From: Verrucomicrobiaceae bacterium
Lineage (GTDB): Bacteria > Verrucomicrobiota > Verrucomicrobiia > Verrucomicrobiales > Verrucomicrobiaceae
Direction: 5' to 3'
Assembly: GCA_019694165.1 (NCBI GenBank)
Contig: JAIBCL010000002.1
Coordinates: forward strand, 186,001 to 250,000
DNA: 64,000 nucleotides
Under the pieces are notes generated by a model that was not told where the DNA came from, ran no database searches, and was given only the letters and a program-made list of their open reading frames with translations. The translations under genes and the position numbers were made by a program. How positions within the stretch are numbered: the first letter of the stretch is position 1; each line of letters opens with the position of its first letter. Shown piece after piece: positions 7,474-15,556 of the stretch.

Positions 7474-10400
7474 CTATCGTAATTCGCAGTGGAATTCCGG
7501 CCCATTCGCGCCTCGGCGATCCCTGACCGCCTTTTCAAAGGCTTTGACTCCCTCTTCGTCCAGGCCGGGGCAGCGACATAGGTTAATTAGGTCGAGATGA
7601 TCCAGCCTGCGCAGCGGCTCCAGCACGCCCGCACCCTGGAGGCCGGTGCACCGGTCCAGCCATAGCTCCCGCAACGCCCCCAGCGCGCCCAGGCCGGTGA
7701 GGTCCGTCAGCCCGGTGCAGTGCATGAGAGACAATCGCTCCAGCTTGTCCAGCCCGCGCAGTGGCTCCAGCACGCCCGCGCCATGGAGGCCGGTGCACCA
7801 GTCCAGCCATAGCTCCCGCAACGCCCCCAGCGCGCCCAGGCCGGTGAGGTCCGTCAGCCCGGTGCAGCCACTGAGAGAAAATCGCATCAGCTTGTCCAGC
7901 CCGCGCAGCGGCTCCAGCACGCCCGCGCCATGGAGGCCGGTGCACCGGTCCAGCCACAGCTCCCGCAACGCCCTCAGCGCGCGCAGGCCGGTTAGATCCG
8001 TCAGCCCGGTGCAGCCGGCGAGGTAGAGTTCGTGAATGCAGCGACCGCAGCGGAGACTGGCGAGATCACCGCCACGCAAGGTGGTGCAGTCGCGCAGGTC
8101 CAGCTCCCGCTCCAGGCACCGGGTGCCGTCGGCGGTGAAGATCTGGAGGGCGGCATCAAGGCTCTGGAGAGCGGCGGGCCGGATGGCCTCCCGCCGGAGC
8201 AACTCGGGGGCTATGTGCCAGGCCTTTTCGGGGTCGCCTTCATACTCCTCGCGCGTGCAGCGCAGGCGGTGCACCCACAGGGTGCGCCACCAGTGCTGGC
8301 AGAGGGCGGGATCAAGGGCGATGGCGGGGTCCTGGCTGATGCGGATGGCGAGCTGGGCGGCGGCGAAGCTCAGGGGCACGTTCCCGGTCAGCTTACATTC
8401 CTCAGAGGTGAGCGCAGGTAGCGGCTGGTCCAGCGGCTCCGTGGGGACGAGCGGCGGGAAGAGCAGCTCCACCAGCACATCCTGCGCGTCCTGATGCCCG
8501 CGCTCAGGATCGGCCCGCAGCTCGGCCAGGAAAATGAGCGTCTCACGCCAGGCGGTGCGGTCCGCCAGGGCGTGCAGGTCCTCCTTGCCGTAGGCGAAGT
8601 CCGGCGGCGGGGGATATTTGGCATCCAGATGGGCGGCGAGGGCGGCGGGGGCCAGGCGGGCCTTGCGCGTGGTCTCCGCATCGCGGTCATTGAGGCGGGT
8701 AAGTTCAGCGCTGAGCCACTCGGCGGCGAAGAATTCCAGGAAGCTCAGGTGCACGAAGCCGTGCTCCTCCGGCCCGACGGGCAGGATGAGGCCGGAGCGG
8801 CGGGAGAGATGATGCAGGATGGCCGCGACGATCTGCCCGTGGTCCCTGCCCCGATGATGAGCGCTGAAGTGCGTATCCCGCAGCCAGCTCTCGATCAACG
8901 GCTGCAGCACGGCCAGGGCCTCCGCCGCGCCCACGCGGTTCACCGGTGCTCCTGCGGCCGCGTCGCCATCCCCCTGCCGCCACATGAGGGCGATGGCGAG
9001 CCGCCGCAGACACTCCCGCGCCTGCATCGGGGTGACGGGCGGAAAGCGATCCGCCGGGGTGCCCGGCTCCCGCCCGGGCAGCGCAAAGATATGCTTGTGC
9101 TCGTAGTCCAGACTCTCCAAGTAGGCATGGGCGATGGCATGGTAGAGCCGCGCCCGCCCGTCGGGCAGCGGGGTCTTATCCCGCACCAGCACGGCCATGT
9201 AGGAGAGCATGTTCGGGATGCGCGAGAGCAGCCGCACGCCCTCCGCCTCGCGCTGGTCGATGTCGGCGATGTGGCCGTCCACAAAGGCGTCCACCGTCTG
9301 GTCCGGGAAGCTGTAGTCCCGAAGCTGGAACCATTTCACCAAAAAATCTCGCCGCTGCCTGTCATCGAACGGAGCCAGGTAACGCACGTTCGCGACCGGG
9401 AAGGTGAAAGGCTCGCCTGGCTCAACCTCCACCTCGGTATCTTCCGGGCGCGGATCGATCCGATCCTCAAGATCCTCGCGACATTCTTCGAGCACCCCTG
9501 GCGGCTCCGCGCCGAGGCCGATGGCATGGATGGGCTTCGCTGCATCATCAAATGCATCCTGGATACCCACCGCATGACCCAGATTGCGCTTTGCCCGCTC
9601 GATGAGGCGCTGGCTCTGGGACAGGACCTGGGTATGCAGCCATGATGACAGCCAGTTCAGTGCGATGGTGAAACTCAGGTCCTCGCGTTCGATCTTAGGA
9701 ATCCCCAAGAGTTCATCAGTCCCCGGACCTTTAGCCTCGGGGATGTAGAGAACTTTGAAATCCTCCAGCACTTTCCGTTTCCGCTCGGCCGTGACGACCT
9801 CCGCCTTGAAACCATGCAGATGCACCGGTGCCTCCGCGTAGCCCACGATGCGGGAGGTGACGAGCCAGCGGGCGCGGGGATGGCGCAGCATTCCCTCATG
9901 CAGGGCGGCGGCCAGGGCGCGGCGCTTCTCCGGGGAGCCGATCTCATCGAGACCATCGACGAGGAACCAGGCGTGGGGGCTTTCTAGCAAATCGCGGCGG
10001 AATTCCTCCGGTTGCTCATGGAAGACGCGCAGCGGCCCGGCGGCGGCAGGCTTGCCTGGGCCCCTGCCGAGCAGCGCGGCCTCGATGCGGTCGGCTTTCT
10101 CATGCAGATCCGCCAGCCCCTCACGAATGGCGACGAGGTGCTGGCCGAACTCCGCCTGATAGCGCAGCAGGCTTTTCGCCAGCGCGGCCCGCGCGGCGGG
10201 GTGATCGGTGCCGATGGCATCGCTGAGCGCCCGGCTTACGCGGGGGGCGATGCTCGCGGCCAGCTCGCCGGCCAGCCCCGCCGGGTCCGACTGGTCCCCC
10301 AGCAGCCCTGTGAGCCAGCCGGCCAGAAATTTCTGGAGCACTGCCGGCTCAATCGCCGGCCCGTCGGACTTCCCCAACTGCGCCTGCTCCAGCTCCCGCA

Positions 10401-10758
10401 CGAAGTCCGCCTGTGCAAGCGTGCCCTCGCCTTCCTTCTGCCCGTGGACGAACTTCATCCACGCCTCCGGCAGCCCCGCGAGCGCATCGAGGAGCTTTTG
10501 CCTCAGCGCCTCGCGGTCCCTGACGGCGGCGCTGCGCTGGCTGGACAGCAGGTTGAACTCACGCTCTCCGACGACCTGCCGCAGCAGCGCCTCGACCACG
10601 CAGCCGGTGAAGCGCACGAAGTGCTGGTTCGCGTGGTCGAGGTGCTGCCGCTGCGCAGGAGTGACCGCCTTGTCGATTTCCGAAGCGGCGATGTTTCCCG
10701 CGAGGCTGCTAATGAGGTCAACCAGATCGCCACGAAGCTTTTTCCCCGCATCACCCAC
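7474..10758 (-). CDS. NACHT-type STAND NTPase with C-terminal leucine-rich repeats, degenerate (no Walker A, frameshifted N-terminus)
   Basis: Main frame of 1094 codons, starting here from GTG at 10758. A helical N-terminal region (1-230) precedes a NACHT-like module with Walker B FLVDGLDEIG (about 265), the sensor VTSR, and later NACHT-associated phrases (YLAPFDDRQRRDFL, LLSRIPNMLSYMAVL, LPDGRARLYH). The Walker A loop expected 60-90 residues before Walker B is absent: only about 25 residues separate the coiled N-terminal region from Walker B. Residues about 920-1065 are three near-identical 49-residue leucine-rich units. The true start is probably at 10907, in a different frame that reads MISVTALSLFF, with a one-base frameshift near 10825. 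NACHT-LRR proteins in bacteria are often anti-phage sensors; this copy is probably inactive or acts without ATP binding. Confidence 0.75.
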   Translation of the reverse strand: MGDAGKKLRGDLVDLISSLAGNIAASEIDKAVTPAQRQHLDHANQHFVRFTGCVVEALLRQVVGEREFNLLSSQRSAAVRDREALRQKLLDALAGLPEAWMKFVHGQKEGEGTLAQADFVRELEQAQLGKSDGPAIEPAVLQKFLAGWLTGLLGDQSDPAGLAGELAASIAPRVSRALSDAIGTDHPAARAALAKSLLRYQAEFGQHLVAIREGLADLHEKADRIEAALLGRGPGKPAAAGPLRVFHEQPEEFRRDLLESPHAWFLVDGLDEIGSPEKRRALAAALHEGMLRHPRARWLVTSRIVGYAEAPVHLHGFKAEVVTAERKRKVLEDFKVLYIPEAKGPGTDELLGIPKIEREDLSFTIALNWLSSWLHTQVLSQSQRLIERAKRNLGHAVGIQDAFDDAAKPIHAIGLGAEPPGVLEECREDLEDRIDPRPEDTEVEVEPGEPFTFPVANVRYLAPFDDRQRRDFLVKWFQLRDYSFPDQTVDAFVDGHIADIDQREAEGVRLLSRIPNMLSYMAVLVRDKTPLPDGRARLYHAIAHAYLESLDYEHKHIFALPGREPGTPADRFPPVTPMQARECLRRLAIALMWRQGDGDAAAGAPVNRVGAAEALAVLQPLIESWLRDTHFSAHHRGRDHGQIVAAILHHLSRRSGLILPVGPEEHGFVHLSFLEFFAAEWLSAELTRLNDRDAETTRKARLAPAALAAHLDAKYPPPPDFAYGKEDLHALADRTAWRETLIFLAELRADPERGHQDAQDVLVELLFPPLVPTEPLDQPLPALTSEECKLTGNVPLSFAAAQLAIRISQDPAIALDPALCQHWWRTLWVHRLRCTREEYEGDPEKAWHIAPELLRREAIRPAALQSLDAALQIFTADGTRCLERELDLRDCTTLRGGDLASLRCGRCIHELYLAGCTGLTDLTGLRALRALRELWLDRCTGLHGAGVLEPLRGLDKLMRFSLSGCTGLTDLTGLGALGALRELWLDWCTGLHGAGVLEPLRGLDKLERLSLMHCTGLTDLTGLGALGALRELWLDRCTGLQGAGVLEPLRRLDHLDLINLCRCPGLDEEGVKAFEKAVRDRRGANGPEFHCELR
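7584..8024 (-). repeat. Three tandem 147-bp leucine-rich-repeat units
   Basis: The block beginning GTCCAGCCAyAGCTCCCGC occurs at 7654, 7801 and 7948, exactly 147 bp apart. Each unit encodes 49 residues, two leucine-rich repeats (CTGLTDLTGL and LRELWLD, then GAGVLEPLRGLDKL). The units differ at few positions, so they were duplicated or homogenised recently compared with the rest of the gene. Confidence 0.85.
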
Positions 10759-10976
10759 CCCGCCGTCACCGGCGCAGGCGATGGCGAGATCCTTGCCCGA
10801 CCCCGCAGCTTCAAGGACGCCGCGGTGAAGACGGCGAGAGCCTTCGGACTGCGAAAGAGCGGGATGAGCCTGCCGAAGAAGAGGGAGAGTGCGGTCACGG
10901 AGATCATGATGCGCCTGAATATGTACCGGATGTACCGGATCGACTCCGGCGCGTCAATCCGCGCATCTTGCCCGGA

Positions 10977-11029
10977 ATCCCGCCGCCCGCCCCCGGCTCC
11001 CCCCTTCCCCAGGCGGCGGGAGGCGGGAT
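10977..11029. repeat. GC-rich hairpin between divergent genes
   Basis: Bases 10977-10991 and 11015-11029 are complementary over 15 bp with one mismatch, with a C-rich 23-base loop. It lies between the start of the NACHT locus (minus) and exbB (plus). No T-run follows, so it is not a textbook intrinsic terminator; it may act in the leader or promoter of either gene. A direct repeat ATGTACCGG is found twice just upstream (10921-10939). Confidence 0.5.
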
Positions 11030-11153
11030 GCGGGCCACCCGAATCGGAGGTTTACAAGACCGCGCGAGTGGTATTAGTCTTGCTTTATCCCTCCTGTGGG
11101 CGGCGGATGCGCCTCCACCCGGAGGATGTTCATCGCGTCCCCGAATCCATCAC

Positions 11154-11849
11154 ATGCCCGAACTCATCTCCAAAGGAGGACCGCTCGTCTGGCTGCTCAT
11201 CGGCTGCCTTTGTTTCTCCGTCGCGGTCTTCCTGGAAAGACTGGCCTACTACCACCGGGCCAGCATGAACATCGGCGAGTTCCTGGCCGGCCTGTCGAGT
11301 CTGGTGCGGCGCAAACACTATGCGGAGGCGCTGCAGGAATGCATGGCCACGCGGGTGCCCGTCGGCCGGGTCGTGCAGGCTGCCCTCCTGCGCCATCATT
11401 TGAACCGTGAACAGATCAAAGAGGTGGTGCAGGATGCGGGACAGATGGAGGTCACCCGGCTGGAGCGCTTCCTGGGCATCCTCAACGCCATCGCACACGT
11501 CGCGCCCTTGATCGGCCTGCTCGGCACCATGATCGGCCTGCTCGACAGTTTCACCAATCTGTCCTCCACCAACGGCATCATGACGCCGTCCGAGGTGGCC
11601 AAGGGCGTCTATCAAAGCCTCGTGACCTCCGCGCTCGGCCTCGGTGTGGCGATTCCTTCGTATCTCTTCTACGCATTCCTTGCGGCCAAGTCCCGCTCCA
11701 TCATGCACGACCTGGAACGCGCGGGCGTCGAAATCGTAAACATCATCGACGATGCCCGGAGCGATTCCGAACCCGCCGTCGGCGGCAGCATCGTCGAATT
11801 CCGCCAGCCCGATGTGATGATGGACCGCAAGCGCGGTCAGAAAAAGTGA
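11154..11849 (+). CDS. exbB: MotA/TolQ/ExbB-family proton channel protein
   Basis: This 231-residue inner-membrane protein starts at ATG 11154, which places a hydrophobic first helix (PLVWLLIGCLCFSVAVFLE) near the N-terminus; the longer frame from 10968 adds a non-conserved proline-rich extension. Two further membrane helices follow, with the family signature APLIGLLGTMIGLLDSF and later SLVTSALGLGVAIPSYLFY. With the ExbD-like protein encoded 34 bp downstream it should form the proton-driven motor that energises a TonB-like partner. The next genes (ExbD, TonB-like, zinc ribbon) overlap or nearly touch, so one operon is likely. Confidence 0.9.
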   Translation: MPELISKGGPLVWLLIGCLCFSVAVFLERLAYYHRASMNIGEFLAGLSSLVRRKHYAEALQECMATRVPVGRVVQAALLRHHLNREQIKEVVQDAGQMEVTRLERFLGILNAIAHVAPLIGLLGTMIGLLDSFTNLSSTNGIMTPSEVAKGVYQSLVTSALGLGVAIPSYLFYAFLAAKSRSIMHDLERAGVEIVNIIDDARSDSEPAVGGSIVEFRQPDVMMDRKRGQKK

Positions 11850-11883
11850 GCGCGGCGGCCGGTCGCAGAGTCTCCTCCGCTGC

Positions 11884-12297
11884 ATGAAGCTCGAAAGTCA
11901 ACTGCCGCGCCAGAGTCCCTGGCTCTACACGGTGCCGCTGCTGAACACCATCCTGCTGCTGCTCGTATATTTCCTTTTCAGTTCAGGCTTCGTCATCCAG
12001 TCCGGCGTGACCGTGAATCTCCCGCAGTCCGCCTCGCGGCTCACTGGTTTTGATCGCGCACACATGATCACCATCGCCGGCGGCGAGGATGCCCCTGTTT
12101 ACTATGACGGCGCCAAAGTCACGCTCGATGAACTCAACCGCGCTCTTGAAAAAGACCGCAAGAACGACCGCCGTGCCATCATCTATGCCGACGTGCGCGC
12201 CCCGTACGGCAAGGTGATGCTCGTATCCAGCGCCGCGCTGGCGCTAGGCTTCGAGATCGCTCACGGCACCACCCCGCCCGCCATCAGCAGCCGATGA
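11884..12297 (+). CDS. exbD: ExbD/TolR-family biopolymer transport protein
   Basis: This 137-residue protein has a short cytoplasmic N-terminus, one membrane helix (LYTVPLLNTILLLLVYFLF) and a periplasmic domain with the family ending (RAIIYADVRAPYGKVMLVSSAALALG). The helix has Asn rather than Asp at the usual proton-relay position (PLLNTILLLL where ExbD has PLxDxxxxLL). This may change or abolish coupling, or the acid may be supplied elsewhere. The last bases overlap the start of the next gene (ATGA). Confidence 0.85.
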   Translation: MKLESQLPRQSPWLYTVPLLNTILLLLVYFLFSSGFVIQSGVTVNLPQSASRLTGFDRAHMITIAGGEDAPVYYDGAKVTLDELNRALEKDRKNDRRAIIYADVRAPYGKVMLVSSAALALGFEIAHGTTPPAISSR

Positions 12298-13052
12298 CCC
12301 CGGGCCAGGAACCACCCCTGCTCACCTTTCAGTGGCGGGAGCGCGAGAGTCCGGCGGGCCGGCTCTTGTTCTACCTCGCGCTGACCGTTGCCGGCGTCGC
12401 CGGCTTCTTCATGCTCTTCAAGGTCGTCTATCCCCAGGCACGGCATTACAATACCGCGCCCCAGCAGGTCTATCTGCTCGATCCCACCCAGGCCGCCACG
12501 CGTGACATCATGAACCGCACCCTGGATGAGAACTTCCTCCTGCTCGGACCAGACGCCAATCCTGCACGGACCGACGGCGCGGCGGAACGGCTCTTTCCCG
12601 TCTTCAAACCAGGCTTCACCGGCTTTGAGATGAAACTGGTCGAACTGCCAGGCGTGCAGGACAGCAAATCGCTGCCGCGCATCTTCCGCATCGACGACGT
12701 GCCGCTGCCTCCGGTGGCCACCGTAAAAAAAGCTGCCGCCCCCTCCGCCCGCGCTCCGGTTGTGAAGTCAGTGGTCCGGGCCGTCCCTCATGGCACCCTC
12801 GCCCAGCGCGGAATCGCCGGCTCGCGCGACATCAACGCCACGCTGCCGGGCGGGATTGACCCGCCACGCTTCAAGGTCTGCGTCTCGAGCCTCGGCCATG
12901 TGACCTTTGCCCTGCCGCTCGACTCGATGCCAGACGTCAAGCAGATGCGCGCCCTGCAGGCCGGCATGTCGAGTCTTCGTTTCAAGCCGGTGGCCGGCTC
13001 CGCCGTGCAGTGGGGCGAGGTGTCGCTCCAATGGGAACCGCTCCCGCCATGA
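12294..13052 (+). CDS. TonB-like energy-transducer candidate
   Basis: This 252-residue protein has one membrane helix (about 24-45, LLFYLALTVAGVAGFFMLF), a Pro/Ala/Lys linker (about 140-165) and a C-terminal domain (about 190-252). That domain, FKVCVSSLGHVTFALPLDS, ending in LRFKPVAGSAVQWGEVSLQW, follows the strand-helix-strand pattern of TonB C-termini. Its position after exbB and exbD supports the TonB-like role. Sequence similarity is too weak for certainty; it could be a general periplasmic partner of the ExbBD motor. Start and stop overlap both neighbours by ATGA. Confidence 0.7.
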   Translation: MTPGQEPPLLTFQWRERESPAGRLLFYLALTVAGVAGFFMLFKVVYPQARHYNTAPQQVYLLDPTQAATRDIMNRTLDENFLLLGPDANPARTDGAAERLFPVFKPGFTGFEMKLVELPGVQDSKSLPRIFRIDDVPLPPVATVKKAAAPSARAPVVKSVVRAVPHGTLAQRGIAGSRDINATLPGGIDPPRFKVCVSSLGHVTFALPLDSMPDVKQMRALQAGMSSLRFKPVAGSAVQWGEVSLQWEPLPP

Positions 13053-13288
13053 TCAAGGTCACACTCAGCGATCTCATCCTCATCGGCATGGCCATCGGCG
13101 TCGTGTTCGTCTGCATGCAGTGGGTGCTGGCCGTGCTCGCCGAGCGCCGCGCCAGCCGCCGCATCAGCGATAATGTCGTCTTCTGCCGCATCTGCGGCTC
13201 CGCATACCAAGTGGAGAAACACGCCGACATCACCATCTGCCCCGTCTGCCGCACGCCGAACGAGCGCAATACCATGGACGCGATCTGA
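13049..13288 (+). CDS. Small membrane protein with zinc-ribbon tail
   Basis: This 79-residue protein has one membrane helix (about 8-31, LILIGMAIGVVFVCMQWVLAV) followed by a basic stretch and two CxxC knuckles (CRIC and CPVC, 21 residues between the inner cysteines) that should bind zinc. The ATG overlaps the stop of the TonB-like gene (ATGA), indicating translational coupling. Its role with the ExbBD-type motor is unknown. Confidence 0.75.
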   Translation: MIKVTLSDLILIGMAIGVVFVCMQWVLAVLAERRASRRISDNVVFCRICGSAYQVEKHADITICPVCRTPNERNTMDAI

Positions 13289-13297
13289 TTCCCGATC

Positions 13298-15211
13298 ATG
13301 TCCGCCCCTCCGACCACTCCCGCCATCGTCTCCGCCAAAGATCTGTGCCTCACCTTCAGCACGCAGCGGGTGCTGGCTCATGCGACGATGGCCGTGCACG
13401 AACGGGAAAAGGTGGGACTCGTGGGCAGGAACGGATGCGGCAAGAGCAGCCTCATCCGCATCATCGCGGGCAAGGAACGGCCGGATTCGGGCACGGTGTC
13501 AATGCGGAATGATCTGATCGTCGGCTACCTCGCGCAGGAGTTCACGCTCGATGAAGACGCGACGGTGCTCGGCAACGTGCGCGCAGGCGCGAGCGCGGTG
13601 CTGGACATGATCGCGCGCTACGAGAGCGGCGATGTGAAGGGCGGGCAGGAAGAAGAATTGCTGCACGCGATCAATGAGCACGATGGCTGGGGCCTGGAGA
13701 CGCGCATCAAGACGGCGATGAGCGAACTCGGTGTGCCGGCGGCGGATCGCATCGTGCGCGAGCTGTCGGGTGGAGAAAAGCGACGCGTCGCGCTGGCCCG
13801 CACACTGGTGGCGCAGCCGGATCTGCTGCTGCTCGATGAACCGACGAACCACCTCGATGCAGAGTCGATCCTGTGGCTGGAAAAGTTTCTCAATGAGTTC
13901 CCCGGCGCGGTGCTCTTTGTCACGCATGACCGCTATTTCCTCGACCGCATCGCCACGCGCATCATCGAGATCGATGAAGGCGTGATCTACAGTCATCCGG
14001 GCAACTACACCGCGTATCTCGAATCAAAAGCGGTGCGCGATGCCATCGAGTCGAATCACGAACGGCGGCGGCAGACCTTCCTGCGGCACGAGCTGGAGTT
14101 CGTGCGCGCGGGCGTGAAGGCGCAGCGGTCAAAGGCGCGCATCCGGCTGGAGACCTTCGACAAGATCGCTGCGGAAGATGCGCCGACGGAGGAACTGGTG
14201 ATGGATTTGATCATCCCGCCCGCGCCACCGCTGGCGAACATCGTTGTGGATGCAAAAGGCATCGGAGCAGCGATTCCAGATCGCTGGTTGTTCAGTCATC
14301 TCGATCTCAGCTTCGATGCCGCCACCTGCACGGGCATCATCGGTCGCAACGGCCTCGGCAAGACGACGCTGCTGCGCATCCTGATGGGCGAGCAAGCGCC
14401 GACCGAGGGCGTGGTGCAGATCGGGAAGCGCACCGTGTTCAATTACGTCGATCAGCAGCGCCTGCTCCTTGATCAGGAAAAGAGCGTGATGGATGAAGTG
14501 GCCGGCAACAGCGAGTTCGTCACCTTTGGCGACGAGAAGCTGCACGTCCGCACTTATCTGCGGCGATTCCTCTTCACTGACGAGCGCGTCACGATGCGCG
14601 TGAAGGAACTCAGCGGCGGTGAGCAAAGCCGCGTGTTGCTCGCGAAGATCCTCCGTCGCGGCGGCAACTTCCTCATTCTCGACGAGCCGACGAACGACCT
14701 CGATCTGCAAACGATGCGCGTGCTCGAAGAAGCGATCCTCGCCTTTAAAGGCTGCGTACTCGTGGTCAGTCACGATCGCTATTTCCTCGACCGCGTGTGC
14801 GACCGCATCATCGCCTTCGAAGGCCACGGGCAAGTGTCGATCTGCGCCGGAAACTACAGTTACTACATGGAGAAACGCGGAGCGGTCGTGAAGAAAGAGA
14901 TGGCTGCTCCGATGCTGGTGAAGCAAAAGCCAGCCACAGCGACTGCTTCCGTATCGACCAAGCCGCGCAAGCTCTCACAAAAAGAAACCCGTGAGCTGGC
15001 GGAGCTGGAGCCCGCCATCGCCGCACTCGAAAGCGAGATTGCCGCCATGGAAGCCGAGCTAAACGATCCCGCCTTTTACGCCAAGAATCCCACCGGCACT
15101 CAAGACCACATGGTCAAACTCGACGCAAAGAAGGCGGAGCTGGAAGCGAAGTTCACTCGATGGACCGAACTCGAGGAGTTGCGCATCGCGGCCGAACCAA
15201 GCGCGCGATAG
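13298..15211 (+). CDS. uup: ABC-F family ATPase, Uup-like
   Basis: This 637-residue soluble protein has two ABC cassettes. Walker A motifs are GRNGCGKSS (about 45) and GRNGLGKTT (about 350); signatures are LSGGEKRR and LSGGEQSR; Walker B motifs are LLLLDEPTNHLD and FLILDEPTNDLD, each followed by SHDR or THDR. There are no membrane segments. A C-terminal helical tail (about 555-637, ELAELEPAIAALESEIAAME) is the coiled coil typical of Uup. ABC-F proteins act on ribosomes or branched nucleic acids. It lies 9 bp after the zinc-ribbon gene in the same direction, possibly by read-through. Confidence 0.85.
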   Translation: MSAPPTTPAIVSAKDLCLTFSTQRVLAHATMAVHEREKVGLVGRNGCGKSSLIRIIAGKERPDSGTVSMRNDLIVGYLAQEFTLDEDATVLGNVRAGASAVLDMIARYESGDVKGGQEEELLHAINEHDGWGLETRIKTAMSELGVPAADRIVRELSGGEKRRVALARTLVAQPDLLLLDEPTNHLDAESILWLEKFLNEFPGAVLFVTHDRYFLDRIATRIIEIDEGVIYSHPGNYTAYLESKAVRDAIESNHERRRQTFLRHELEFVRAGVKAQRSKARIRLETFDKIAAEDAPTEELVMDLIIPPAPPLANIVVDAKGIGAAIPDRWLFSHLDLSFDAATCTGIIGRNGLGKTTLLRILMGEQAPTEGVVQIGKRTVFNYVDQQRLLLDQEKSVMDEVAGNSEFVTFGDEKLHVRTYLRRFLFTDERVTMRVKELSGGEQSRVLLAKILRRGGNFLILDEPTNDLDLQTMRVLEEAILAFKGCVLVVSHDRYFLDRVCDRIIAFEGHGQVSICAGNYSYYMEKRGAVVKKEMAAPMLVKQKPATATASVSTKPRKLSQKETRELAELEPAIAALESEIAAMEAELNDPAFYAKNPTGTQDHMVKLDAKKAELEAKFTRWTELEELRIAAEPSAR

Positions 15212-15556
15212 CTCGTGAACGAACTCGGCGGCGGAAACAAAGCCGTAACACGCCCGGGCGTCGCCAGTTGATACATCCAGGCTACAAGACCCGAATGGGC
15301 AGCTCTCGCCTGAAGGCACCCGTCCTCAGGGCTTACGCATGAACCGAAAGCGAAAGGCCTCAAACCTATGATTAGCCCCGCAGCAAGATTCAGGATTCCA
15401 CAGATGGGTTCAGAAGAAGTCCAATCCGTGGTCGTCCTGAATCCGTGGGAATTCACTCAGAAGCAATTCGTGCGTAAGCCCTGACCCGTCCTCTTCTCCA
15501 CGACGATGATGCCTTGATCCTTGCCGCCAAATCCTTCCAACCACTTCTTCACGCGT
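15212..15556. other. Intergenic region containing a small transposable element
   Basis: No gene is supported. The region holds the 159-bp element at 15326-15484 with its target duplication; the remaining about 180 bases on either side show nothing recognisable. Confidence 0.6.
15326..15484. mobile_element. MITE-like element with terminal inverted repeats and 7-bp target duplication
   Basis: The ends TCAGGGCTTACGCATGAA (15326-15343) and its reverse complement with one mismatch (15467-15484) are 18-bp terminal inverted repeats. The 159-bp element is directly flanked by CCCGTCC at 15319-15325 and 15485-15491, a perfect 7-bp duplication as expected from transposition. It contains an inner inverted pair (GATTCAGGA and TCCTGAATC) and no reading frame long enough for a transposase, so it is non-autonomous. 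It sits between the convergent uup and SIS genes. Confidence 0.8.

Noticed and set aside
10030-10060. GRGPGK in the NACHT protein as a Walker A motif
   Set aside because: The spacing to Walker B and the lack of a following Ser/Thr and hydrophobic strand do not fit a P-loop.
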